Origin: a virus
Direction: 5' to 3' (one strand)
DNA: 64,000 bases
Virus record (IMG/VR): IMGVR_UViG_3300029911_000026
Coordinates: 1 to 64,000 of that record
In this document: positions 55,374-62,531 of the stretch, in pieces
How the letters are laid out: each line of letters starts with the position of its first letter
Numbering within the stretch: the first letter of the stretch is position 1
Program-made: the position numbers and the translations under genes
The notes under the pieces: generated by a model
Told to the model about the DNA's origin: nothing
Databases searched by the model: none
What the model saw: the letters and a program-made list of their open reading frames with translations, nothing else

Positions 55374-55487
55374 TTAGAGGTTGAACGAAGCTGCGGTTAG
55401 AACGACGGTCACAGCGTAATAGGCGATCAGCAAGGTGATGCCGGTCAGCATGGCGTAGTCATTGATCTTCTCGTTTAGGGTCTGCAT
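55374..55487 (-). CDS. 37-residue membrane protein
   Basis: From the ATG at 55487 with AGAGGAG at good spacing. One hydrophobic helix (AMLTGITLLIAYYAVTVVLTAA). Function unknown; placed between DNA metabolism genes. Confidence 0.6.
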   Translation of the reverse strand: MQTLNEKINDYAMLTGITLLIAYYAVTVVLTAASFNL

Positions 55488-55505
55488 GGCGTTTCTCCTC
55501 TTCTA

Positions 55506-55775
55506 TCAGAATGATGGTGCGAAAACGTCGAACTCGGTTGCGGGCCGCGCGGCATCTTGCTCTGCGGCCAGTTGGCGGAAGTGAAGCTCGCGCTCGTGGC
55601 AGATGGGCTTGCCGGTGCGCCTGTAGAGGTTGCCCCAGCGGAACGCCAGGTGGTGAGGGCCATACTTATCGGCCCGGGCCTTCTTCGTGCTGACGAAAAC
55701 TCCATCGTCAACCTCGACGGTGCGGCCACCGGCGGAGCGGGGATATCCTCTCGGACGCTGCCAGATGCCTTTCAT
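55506..55775 (-). CDS. Small hypothetical protein
   Basis: 89 residues, basic. YPRSAGGRTVEVDDGVFVSTKKARADKYGPHHLAFRWGNLYRRTGKPICHERELH reads as a compact domain. Overlaps the Ku stop by ATGA, so the two are coupled. Confidence 0.5.
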   Translation of the reverse strand: MKGIWQRPRGYPRSAGGRTVEVDDGVFVSTKKARADKYGPHHLAFRWGNLYRRTGKPICHERELHFRQLAAEQDAARPATEFDVFAPSF

Positions 55776-56620
55776 GCAACCTTCTTTCTGGACACGGCCT
55801 CGACGGATGCGGTGAGCGCGGCGAGCATGTCCTGTTTCTCTGGGGCCGCGCGGCGGATGGGAATGACTGGAGCCTTGCCGTCGATCTTGGCGGCGACCAG
55901 GGCTTTGACGTTCACGACGTAGCCATCGGAGAAGTCCTCCGGGTTGAACGTGCCGGCCATGCCCTGCACCAACTGAGTGCCGAGCTTGACCTCTGCGGTC
56001 GAGAGGGTGAGCTGGTCAATCGGGAACGGAGCCGACTTGAGTTCCGACTGGTAGAACAGCGAGTGCAGCGCGATGCCCTGCTCAAAGGGACGGATGAGGA
56101 TGATCTGCTCACTGGACCCGAACGCTGCGCGCCCGATACCGACCTTGCCGGTCTTGCGAAGGATGTCGCGGATGAGCATGTAGGGCTTGGAACCGCCGTC
56201 GCCTGGGGCAACGTAGTGGCTAGTCTCGAAGTAGATAGGGTCAACGTCCGAGGCGTCGACGAAGCGGTCGATCTCGATGATGGTCGAGCTTTCCGGCTTC
56301 TGGGCTTCCAACTCTTCGGCGGAGATGACAACAAACTGGCCCTTGCGGTACTCGTAGCCCTTCACAATCTCGTCGCTGGCCACGTCCTCATTGCATTGTG
56401 GGCAGGTCATGGACTGCTGTTTCAGGGTGCCGAGGCACTTCGCATGAAGCTGGCGGAAGCGGATGCGGTCGGCGCGCGCGCCGGTGTGGAGCTTGATAGG
56501 GAAGGTGAGAAGCCCGATCTGGAGCGTCAGATTCGTTCCAGATGAGCGCTTAGGCTCGCTGATAGGCGAGACGTTGGACGGGGCGGGGAGTGCGGTAGGC
56601 TTAGCGGCTGATCTTGCCAT
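55772..56620 (-). CDS. Ku-like DNA end-binding protein
   Basis: 282 residues from the ATG at 56620 (AGGAG). TLQIGLLTFPIKLHTGARADRIRFRQLHAKCLGTLKQQSMTCPQCNEDVASDEIVKGYEY, ISAEELEAQKPESSTIIEIDRFVDASDVDPIYFETSHYVAP and ALHSLFYQSELKS are hallmarks of bacterial Ku; the CPQC pair is present. Ku homodimers thread onto double-strand ends and recruit a ligase. A C-terminal basic tail is seen. The partner ligase is 5 kb upstream. Confidence 0.85.
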   Translation of the reverse strand: MARSAAKPTALPAPSNVSPISEPKRSSGTNLTLQIGLLTFPIKLHTGARADRIRFRQLHAKCLGTLKQQSMTCPQCNEDVASDEIVKGYEYRKGQFVVISAEELEAQKPESSTIIEIDRFVDASDVDPIYFETSHYVAPGDGGSKPYMLIRDILRKTGKVGIGRAAFGSSEQIILIRPFEQGIALHSLFYQSELKSAPFPIDQLTLSTAEVKLGTQLVQGMAGTFNPEDFSDGYVVNVKALVAAKIDGKAPVIPIRRAAPEKQDMLAALTASVEAVSRKKVA

Positions 56621-56774
56621 AAGGCTCCTGTAACTGCTCGAATGGTTCGGTGTAGCGCTGGTCGCGTTCCGCAATTCGGAAAGCAACCGCGCCCACGGTG
56701 GTTTGGAACCGGAAGGCCAGATATTCGAGCATGAGCTCGGTATGGTCGGTCGCGGTGATGGGCATAATGTCCAT
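56601..56774 (-). CDS. 57-residue protein, leaderless, first gene of Ku operon
   Basis: From the ATG at 56774 (MDIMPITATDHTELMLEYLA). No SD; the ATG follows TAGTAT by 6 nt. Its 3' end overlaps the Ku start by 20 nt, so Ku translation is coupled. Function unknown. Confidence 0.6.
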   Translation of the reverse strand: MDIMPITATDHTELMLEYLAFRFQTTVGAVAFRIAERDQRYTEPFEQLQEPYGKISR

Positions 56775-56780
56775 GAACTA

Positions 56781-56809
56781 ATACTAACATTGTACTAGTG
56801 TACTGTCCA
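56781..56809 (-). promoter_or_regulatory. Phage-type promoter of the Ku operon
   Basis: TGGACA, 17-nt spacer, TAGTAT, with TGT before the -10 and ACTAACATTGT over the spacer. Confidence 0.7.
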
Positions 56810-56830
56810 CAAAATTCAGCATGGCGAGCA

Positions 56831-56856
56831 AAGAAAATGGGCCGGTTTCCCGGCCC
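56831..56856 (-). terminator. Terminator after DUF932 gene
   Basis: GGGCCGG/CCGGCCC with a GAAA-type loop followed by ATTTTCTTTG. Confidence 0.85.
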
Positions 56857-56924
56857 AAAAGTTCCTTCAATCGCTACAAACTGAGGTAGACGGACTTCCG
56901 GCGCCGGGCGAGCCGCTAATCGTT

Positions 56925-56939
56925 TTCCGGATTCCGGAA
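56925..56939. repeat. Dispersed palindrome, copy 16 (after DUF932 stop)
   Basis: Exact TTCCGGATTCCGGAA starting 3 nt after the stop codon of the DUF932 gene. Confidence 0.95.
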
Positions 56940-56941
56940 AG

Positions 56942-57994
56942 TTAGACGGTCGCCAGCTCCAGTCCGGCGATCTCCGCCGCCGCGATGATGGCGCGCTGCT
57001 TCAAGCGCTCTCCCTCACCGAACCATGCGGCTGTCATGCGGCTTTCCTGGGTCCGCCCGCGCTGGTGGTCAGCGTAGTACGTCACTCCATTGACAGCTCC
57101 CCAGAGGGTGCCCTTGGCCGATGAAAGCTCGGAGCCCGGTGAGTTGATGGTGGCCTGTTGGATGGTGCGCGCGACGTAGGTCAGATCGGCCTTCTTTGGG
57201 TCGATGACCTTTGCCTCGTCTCCGCCCATGAGACGGTTCATGAAGTCCATCCAGCCGGACTCGTCGATTGTGACCTTGGCCAACTGCTCGGCCAGATCGT
57301 TCGTGGCGATGACCTGCTGGCCGGCCATGCCCATGATGCTCTTGGCCTCGTCGCGACGTGCCGGTGTCCACTCTCCGCCGTGGGAGAACTTGAACCCGTG
57401 CTGGAGTGACGTCTTACTGCGGTTGCCCCAGAGCGCCGCGCTGAGGGTGTTCCAGCAGACGACCCGGACCTGAGTGGCCCGGCCCATCGTACTCAGCTTG
57501 CCGTCGTGAGACGTGGTGAGCAAGAGGTAGCCGCGGAGCTCGTCAGTTCCCTGGAGCGTCTTGGTCGTCCCGCCATTCAACCGGGCAAGAGCCCAGACGA
57601 TGGCACCGCCATTGAGTCCGCCGACCGTCTCCATGGTGGCGTGACCAGCCTCGCAGTACTCATTGAAGAAGTTGACGACTTCCTCGTTCTGCACCGGATG
57701 GTAGAACGGTGAGGCGATCTGGAACACCTTGCCGGTGTCGCTGCGGGTGATGGCCGAGAAGTTCTTGCCGGCCGCGGGGTCGAACGCACTGTGGGGATTC
57801 TCCATCGCGGAGATCTCGTCCTGCGTGTAGGGAGCGGTTGCAATCGCCACAGGGCGCTTCTCAACCGTCCAGTCCAGTCCGGCCAGCTTCAACATCTCCG
57901 GACCCTTCGTACCGGGAGCAACTTCCACTCCCAGACCATGCCAGGGCCGCTCACCCTGATAAGCGATCATGTTCTCTTCGATCATGTGTGCCAT
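56942..57994 (-). CDS. DUF932 protein
   Basis: 350 residues. PWHGLGVEV, YQIASPFYHPVQNEEVVNFFNEYCEAGHATMETVGGLNGGAIVWALARL, VVCWNTLSAALW and NGVTYYADHQRGRTQESRM match DUF932, common in phage and plasmid accessory regions; function unknown. First gene after the promoter at 58072. Confidence 0.82.
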   Translation of the reverse strand: MAHMIEENMIAYQGERPWHGLGVEVAPGTKGPEMLKLAGLDWTVEKRPVAIATAPYTQDEISAMENPHSAFDPAAGKNFSAITRSDTGKVFQIASPFYHPVQNEEVVNFFNEYCEAGHATMETVGGLNGGAIVWALARLNGGTTKTLQGTDELRGYLLLTTSHDGKLSTMGRATQVRVVCWNTLSAALWGNRSKTSLQHGFKFSHGGEWTPARRDEAKSIMGMAGQQVIATNDLAEQLAKVTIDESGWMDFMNRLMGGDEAKVIDPKKADLTYVARTIQQATINSPGSELSSAKGTLWGAVNGVTYYADHQRGRTQESRMTAAWFGEGERLKQRAIIAAAEIAGLELATV

Positions 57995-58637
57995 TTGCTC
58001 GTCTCTCCTGTGGCGCTGCGAGCGCCGTTGGCCCAGGGACCGCTGGGGCGGTGTGAGTTTCTATAGAGTCAATACTAACATTGTGACTGCGTGGCGTACA
58101 GGAGTTTTCGAGCTTTATTTGCTCGACCGTGACGCCGTTAGCGAGCCTGGCTTGGCAGCTATGCCGAACCTTCTTCGCCTCGCGGTCGCACCATTCGTTG
58201 ACGAAAGAGCGCGGCTGGTCGATGCCTGTATGGGCGCGGATGTGCTTCAACCAGACCTTGAGGCCGGCGGCGTTGGCGGCATCCATGGCCAGCTTCGCGA
58301 ATTCTCGGCTGGTGCGACTCCCATGGTTCTCGCAGATGGGATGGTCGGTAGTTTTAGCCGGTCTAGCGCCGAGGGTCATTAGGACGCCGAGCGCGCGTAG
58401 GCTGTCGGACTGTGCGACGATGGCGCCGCCTGGTTGCGTCTCGAAGCCATTGATCGCGGCGAGTATGGCGCAACAGAGGCCCACCGTCTCCGCTTCGTGA
58501 TTGTTCGGGCATGGCCATTCGCCAGAGGCGCAGATGCGCTTGGAGCCATCACCGCGGACCCAATAGGCAAAGCCTCCAGCTTGCTTGCCGCGCCTGTCCC
58601 ATGAGGCGTCTGCGAAAACAGTCAGGAGCCGGTTCAT
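57951..58637 (-). CDS. RNase H-like protein 1
   Basis: 228 residues from the ATG at 58637. Catalytic-type residues appear in LTVFADASWD, NHEAETVGL, VAQSDSLRAL and SFVNEWCDREAKK, spaced as in RNase HI. The last about 45 residues run through the promoter at 58072 and overlap DUF932 by 44 nt, so they may be non-essential. It would remove RNA primers or R-loops. Confidence 0.7.
   Translation of the reverse strand: MNRLLTVFADASWDRRGKQAGGFAYWVRGDGSKRICASGEWPCPNNHEAETVGLCCAILAAINGFETQPGGAIVAQSDSLRALGVLMTLGARPAKTTDHPICENHGSRTSREFAKLAMDAANAAGLKVWLKHIRAHTGIDQPRSFVNEWCDREAKKVRHSCQARLANGVTVEQIKLENSCTPRSHNVSIDSIETHTAPAVPGPTALAAPQERRANGTHDRREHDRLSG
58072..58100 (-). promoter_or_regulatory. Phage-type promoter of the DUF932 gene
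   Basis: TGTACG, 17-nt spacer, TAGTAT with TGT before the -10, inside the 3' end of the RNase H gene. Leader of about 70 nt with SD AGGAG. Confidence 0.7.
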
Positions 58638-58858
58638 CTGATCTTGCCCTCCGTCCGCAGCTTGTTCTCCATCTTCATCATCATGTCCGGGAGCGCGGCG
58701 ACGCACTTCGCCTCGGTCGCCAGGATGCGAAGACACTCGTCTGTGACGCGCAGCCGGTCGGCGAGCTGGAACGTAAGGCGCGTCTGCTTATCTGGCTTCG
58801 TCGAGGCCCGTCGCCGGAGAAGCGCTTTGAGCTCGGAGATTCTGGCGTCGGTGATCAA
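58634..58858 (-). CDS. Small helical protein, TTG start
   Basis: 74 residues. The TTG at 58858 overlaps the upstream stop (TTGA), with AGGGG upstream. Basic and helical (ITDARISELKALLRRRASTKPDKQTRLTFQLADRLRV). Function unknown. Confidence 0.5.
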   Translation of the reverse strand: MITDARISELKALLRRRASTKPDKQTRLTFQLADRLRVTDECLRILATEAKCVAALPDMMMKMENKLRTEGKIR

Positions 58859-59235
58859 TGGACTGGACCCCTGTCTGCCATGTCGAGTAGCGCCGAGAGG
58901 TTGTAAGCGACTCGGTCCTTTTCGTCGCCAGGATGGATGGTCGCCCCGCGGGAGATGCGGCGCATGAGATCTCCGGAGCTGCGGCCCGTCTCGTAGGCCC
59001 ATGCGAGGAATTCCTCTATGTTCGGCTCGTAGGCAACGATGATGTCTACTGCGCTGATAGGGACGCCGGGGTTGTGCGGGAGGAACGGGCTGGAGGCGAC
59101 CAGTAGAGGCGCGAGCATGGCACCGCGAACGGCCTGTGGGTCGCTGGCGGCGATGCGCTCCATGTTCTGCTGCGACATGATGATGACGATGGTCAGGCCG
59201 CCGTCGAGCTTCGGGAGGGGGATGACTATGGGCAT
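58855..59235 (-). CDS. Hypothetical protein
   Basis: 126 residues from the ATG at 59235. GGLTIVIIMSQQNMERIAASDPQAVRGAMLAPLLV then an IEEFLAWAYETGRSSGDLMRRIS helix. Overlaps its upstream neighbour by 10 nt. Not recognised. Confidence 0.55.
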   Translation of the reverse strand: MPIVIPLPKLDGGLTIVIIMSQQNMERIAASDPQAVRGAMLAPLLVASSPFLPHNPGVPISAVDIIVAYEPNIEEFLAWAYETGRSSGDLMRRISRGATIHPGDEKDRVAYNLSALLDMADRGPVH

Positions 59236-59567
59236 GTGAGGCGCTCCGATTCCTTGGGCGCGGCCGTCTCGCCCAATATGAAGGCTACATCGACGACTTG
59301 ACCGTCGGTGATGGAGTCGAAATTCTTCTGCACCCATTCATGCGCGATGGGGATTGTGCGTGGGCCCTTGCCGAGCACTCCCCATCCGTAAGTGTCGGAC
59401 GTAGCGGCCTGGTCGCCCAGAAGCATCAGCACGATGGTCGAGTCGGACCCATCGAACCCAACGCGACGAAGGTAGTAAGCCTGGTTCGGGTTGCTTGGCG
59501 TCATGCGGATGGCCATGGCTCCAATGAAAGTGCCGTGGTCACGAATCTCTACGATCTTGATTTCCAT
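59226..59567 (-). CDS. Hypothetical protein
   Basis: 113 residues, alpha/beta (MEIKIVEIRDHGTFIGAMAIRM and YYLRRVGFDGSDSTIVLMLLGDQAATSDTYGWG). GGAGG lies 9 nt upstream of the ATG. Conserved-looking phage protein of unknown function. Confidence 0.6.
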   Translation of the reverse strand: MEIKIVEIRDHGTFIGAMAIRMTPSNPNQAYYLRRVGFDGSDSTIVLMLLGDQAATSDTYGWGVLGKGPRTIPIAHEWVQKNFDSITDGQVVDVAFILGETAAPKESERLTCP

Positions 59568-59713
59568 TAGTACTTACCTCCGAGCAGAAAGAGTACCGCC
59601 AAGCCGATGAACAGCACGGCCAGCGTTTTGAAGATGAATGGGTTGACCTCGGGACCGCTGCGCGGCTGGCGCTCCCAATCCGATTTGCGAAAGTCTGCCT
59701 TTTGAAACTTCAT
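59567..59713 (-). CDS. Small single-helix membrane protein
   Basis: 48 residues from the ATG at 59713 (GGGGAGGG). Basic N-terminus then IFKTLAVLFIGLAVLFLLGG at the C-terminus. Tail-anchored topology. Unknown role. Confidence 0.6.
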   Translation of the reverse strand: MKFQKADFRKSDWERQPRSGPEVNPFIFKTLAVLFIGLAVLFLLGGKY

Positions 59714-60315
59714 CCGAGCCCTCCCCGATCGTCGCATTCTTCGCGGTTCTTGCAAGTGCATCTCTCGTCTGGCGTCGAGTAGAAGCCTGACTTGTCGCAC
59801 CACCAGCAATGGTCGCAGAGGTTCCAGTCGTCGTTACCGGGGAAACAATCGCGACAAATGGAGCACCATACGGAATCGCTTTCGATGCCGTTGCTCTGGA
59901 GCCAGTCGAGCATGTCCTGTCCCGGCTTGAGGTCGATAGCCTTGGGTAGTTTGGTGAGGCGCCGCGTCCGGTTGCGCTTCCGTACCGCGATGGTCCTCGG
60001 CTTGTCGTCGAATGGCTCGCTGTCCCGCGCATCAACCCATTGCGGCTCTTTCTCGACGATCTTAGGATTACCGATGCCGCTTACGTGATAGATGCCCCGG
60101 ACTTCGATGGTGCTGCGCCCGCCAGCTCCGCTCATGTGGAGCAGATAGCCGAACTTGCGCGAGTAGTCAACGTCCCAGAGTTGCTTGCAAACGTAGACCC
60201 TGCCTTCGTAGCCCTTCTCCTCTTGAAGCACGGTGAGGTTGTTGACTCTGACGATGCCACGGCCATCCTTGAAGAACTCCGCTACGACGCTTCGGGTGAG
60301 AATTTGCTCTTTCAT
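59710..60315 (-). CDS. Zinc-rich hypothetical protein
   Basis: 201 residues from the ATG at 60315 (GAGAGG). The C-terminal 60 residues (CSICRDCFPGNDDWNLCDHCWWCDKSGFYSTPDERCTCKNREEC) hold about ten Cys, likely two zinc sites. N-terminal part is a beta domain. Overlaps neighbours by 4 nt. Confidence 0.55.
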   Translation of the reverse strand: MKEQILTRSVVAEFFKDGRGIVRVNNLTVLQEEKGYEGRVYVCKQLWDVDYSRKFGYLLHMSGAGGRSTIEVRGIYHVSGIGNPKIVEKEPQWVDARDSEPFDDKPRTIAVRKRNRTRRLTKLPKAIDLKPGQDMLDWLQSNGIESDSVWCSICRDCFPGNDDWNLCDHCWWCDKSGFYSTPDERCTCKNREECDDRGGLG

Positions 60316-61139
60316 GACGGCCTCTCCAGTACGACCAGCACGGCGTTGACCGCCGTTCCGGACTCGATGAATGAACCGGCCGGCAAGTCCATGATGTTGC
60401 CGTGCCCGCTGTTGACCAGTTCGCGGATCTGAACGTATTCCGTCTCGCGGCGGAACTTGACGCTCGAGGCCGCGACGCTGACCAGTATGCCTCCGGGCCG
60501 GAGCAGCATGTAGGCGCGAAGGATATGCTGCGCGTCCTGCCGGTTCTCGAAAGGGGGGTTGGCGAGTATCCGGTCGAACTCGGTATCGCCCTTCTCGTAG
60601 ACCCATGTGTCGCCCATGAAATCGGACTGGCAGATAACGGCTCCGGGGAGCGCCTTGAGGGCCTGTGAGGCGCGTTGCTCGTCAATCTCGATGCCCAGGA
60701 TGGAGAAGGTGTCGAAGGCTGGCTCCAGCTCTTCGAGATGCTTGAGTAGCGCACCGTCTCCGCAGCTCGGCTCCAGAATCCGGTTGCCGGGGGTGAGCTG
60801 GGCGAAGTCGAGCATCCGCTCTACGACCGCCTTGGGGGTGCGGAAGAAGCCGTTCTTGCGTGGCGGAGCGATCTCGCCGGTGCGGATGCACTCGTCCAGC
60901 TTGGCGCGGACTTCCTCGACCGACTGCGGGAAGAGATGGCCTCCGGTGTGGCGGCTCCATTTGCCGCCTAGGTCTACCAGGACGGAGTTCACTCGGAGAT
61001 AGAGCTTGCGCTCCAGTTGCCCATCGCGGATGCGTACGATGGTATCAACGGCTGTGCCCTCGAAGTGGCGCTCCTCGATGTAACATCCGCTGAGGACTGC
61101 CAAAGCGTCGTCTGCGATGGTGAGCGTTACGGTTTTCAT
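60312..61139 (-). CDS. N6-adenine DNA methyltransferase-like protein
   Basis: 275 residues from the ATG at 61139. Motif I LEPSCGDGA (122-130), IEIDEQRASQAL and the catalytic NPPF (194-197) define a gamma/beta-type class N6-adenine methyltransferase. The N-terminal 90 residues are a phage-specific region. It may protect phage DNA from host restriction. No partner nuclease is adjacent. Confidence 0.8.
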   Translation of the reverse strand: MKTVTLTIADDALAVLSGCYIEERHFEGTAVDTIVRIRDGQLERKLYLRVNSVLVDLGGKWSRHTGGHLFPQSVEEVRAKLDECIRTGEIAPPRKNGFFRTPKAVVERMLDFAQLTPGNRILEPSCGDGALLKHLEELEPAFDTFSILGIEIDEQRASQALKALPGAVICQSDFMGDTWVYEKGDTEFDRILANPPFENRQDAQHILRAYMLLRPGGILVSVAASSVKFRRETEYVQIRELVNSGHGNIMDLPAGSFIESGTAVNAVLVVLERPS

Positions 61140-61855
61140 GCTGCCAACCTCCGTACTTCCTGCTTCTGTTTGAGTTGCGCCCAGGTGCAATCCGAGGCGT
61201 CTACGTCCGTGCGCGGCCCGAGGTCCTCCGGCTGGTAGAGACGCCCGCCGGCGCCCACATAAAGATATTTGATCTCTCGGTACGTTCCGGATTCCGGAAT
61301 CTCGGCCGTCTTGGTGAGGGTCACGGTGCCCACCGGATACCACTGGCCGAGCCGGTCGCAGTCGCAGACCTGGCAGGTCTGGGTGCGCTCGTCGAAGCTG
61401 GACATCTTCCACACGGCCTTGTGCGCTGGAACCGAGATGCCGTCCTCTCGCAGATGGGAGCCGATCTGGGGATGGTCGTCGCTCGCCCAGACCGAATAGG
61501 CGTCGAAGCGGAGAACCTCCACCGCGAAGCTCGCATGGCCGTCCTGCTTCTTCTTGTCGCAGACCCGAACGGTGGCGCTCTCCCAGAACTTGATCTTGAC
61601 GTTCGTTCCCTTCCGGCCCGGCATGTAGGGAGCGTCGAGGCGCTTGAATACGACGCCCTCACCGTTGGCCTCGCGCTCACCGAGCAGCATGGCGAACTTT
61701 GCATCCGCTCCCTGATAGAGCGGAGCGATCTTGACGATGCCCTGCAGACGGCTCCACAACCGGCCGTAACGCTCGATGTAGGGGATGGAGCGCAGATCTT
61801 CGCCGTCCAGCTCCAGCAGGTCGAACGCGACGTACTCGCCCAACTGAGGAGCCAC
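61136..61855 (-). CDS. ATP-dependent DNA ligase, C-terminal part (second frame)
   Basis: Frame opens at a GTG at 61855 and gives 239 residues. GEYVAFDLLELDGEDLR, NGEGVVFKRLDAPYMPG and NVKIKFWESATVRV are ligase motifs III, IV and V, and the end holds an OB-like region. It continues directly from the first frame after LDGE with a -1 shift. A palindrome copy is in frame (EIPESGTYREI). Either a frameshift product, an independently translated half or a decayed gene. Confidence 0.65.
   Translation of the reverse strand: MAPQLGEYVAFDLLELDGEDLRSIPYIERYGRLWSRLQGIVKIAPLYQGADAKFAMLLGEREANGEGVVFKRLDAPYMPGRKGTNVKIKFWESATVRVCDKKKQDGHASFAVEVLRFDAYSVWASDDHPQIGSHLREDGISVPAHKAVWKMSSFDERTQTCQVCDCDRLGQWYPVGTVTLTKTAEIPESGTYREIKYLYVGAGGRLYQPEDLGPRTDVDASDCTWAQLKQKQEVRRLAA
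61285..61299. repeat. Dispersed palindrome, copy 17 (inside ligase)
   Basis: Exact TTCCGGATTCCGGAA, in frame as Ile-Pro-Glu-Ser-Gly. Confidence 0.95.
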
Positions 61856-62445
61856 TCGCCGTCCAGCATGACGCTTATGCCGGCCTCGCGGAGCTTGGCG
61901 AGGACGTTCGATGGAATCTCCATCGGCTCGCCCTTGCGGTTGTAGGCAATGGCCCGGTGCGTCTCTACCGCGGTGAACGCAACCTCGATGGCCATGCGGT
62001 GACCGTCGTATTTCTTCTGGCCTCCGAAGGCATCGTTTTCAACGTACCTGGTAGCCTGACCGTCTGCCGGTTCGAGCAGTTCCGGCTCAAAGCGCCGCGC
62101 GGCTGGTTTCGGGAGGGTGATGGGCTCGGTGACGATCACGTTTGCCCGGTGTGCAACCGGGCTTGCGATGGCGGGAGTGTACTCGGTGGGGACATAGGTC
62201 CCCATGCAGCACTCGCAGCGCTTCCCGGTCTTTTCCGCAACCAGGCGTTCGTAGATGCGGAGAGCTTCGCCGTAGGGCAGAGGCGTCTTGGTCTTGGTGC
62301 CGAGGGTGAGAGCCTTTCCAATCGCCCCATATTGGAAGTTGACCAGCCAGAGGTCCGGAACTGGAATGTAGGGTGCCAGCTCCACGTTGTACTGCTTTGA
62401 GTGTCTGTCGTTCTGGAGGACCAGCGTGATGCTCTTTGGTTCCAT
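61321..62445 (-). CDS. ATP-dependent DNA ligase, N-terminal part with WGR-like domain
   Basis: Starts at the ATG at 62445 (AGGAG). Residues about 1-80 (SKQYNVELAPYIPVPDLWLVNFQYGAIGKALTLGTKT...ALRIYERLVAEKTGK) resemble a WGR domain. The ligase adenylation motif KYDGHRM starts at Lys145, and VMLDGE is motif III-like. After about residue 197 this frame leaves the ligase sequence; residues beyond (SWASTSRSTCWS on) look like out-of-frame translation to 61321. The continuation is in the -1 frame. Confidence 0.7.
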   Translation of the reverse strand: MEPKSITLVLQNDRHSKQYNVELAPYIPVPDLWLVNFQYGAIGKALTLGTKTKTPLPYGEALRIYERLVAEKTGKRCECCMGTYVPTEYTPAIASPVAHRANVIVTEPITLPKPAARRFEPELLEPADGQATRYVENDAFGGQKKYDGHRMAIEVAFTAVETHRAIAYNRKGEPMEIPSNVLAKLREAGISVMLDGEWLLSWASTSRSTCWSWTAKICAPSPTSSVTAGCGAVCRASSRSLRSIRERMQSSPCCSVSARPTVRASYSSASTLPTCRAGRERTSRSSSGRAPPFGSATRRSRTAMRASRWRFSASTPIRSGRATTIPRSAPICERTASRFQRTRPCGRCPASTSAPRPARSATATGSASGIRWAP

Positions 62446-62493
62446 GTCGTTTCTCCTGAGATTCGGCGGGTGCCGAGATTCGGTTCTATTTCA

Positions 62494-62522
62494 ATACTAA
62501 TAGAGTGCTAGCTGAATGTACA
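62494..62522 (-). promoter_or_regulatory. Phage-type promoter of the ligase gene
   Basis: TGTACA, 17-nt spacer, TAGTAT; leader of about 40 nt with SD AGGAG. Confidence 0.7.
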
Positions 62523-62531
62523 CCGAAATCG

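Noticed and set aside
61321-61850. Last part of the first-frame ligase ORF as real protein
   Set aside because: After LDGEWLLS the sequence becomes Arg/Ser/Ala-rich shadow, while the other frame holds the ligase motifs.
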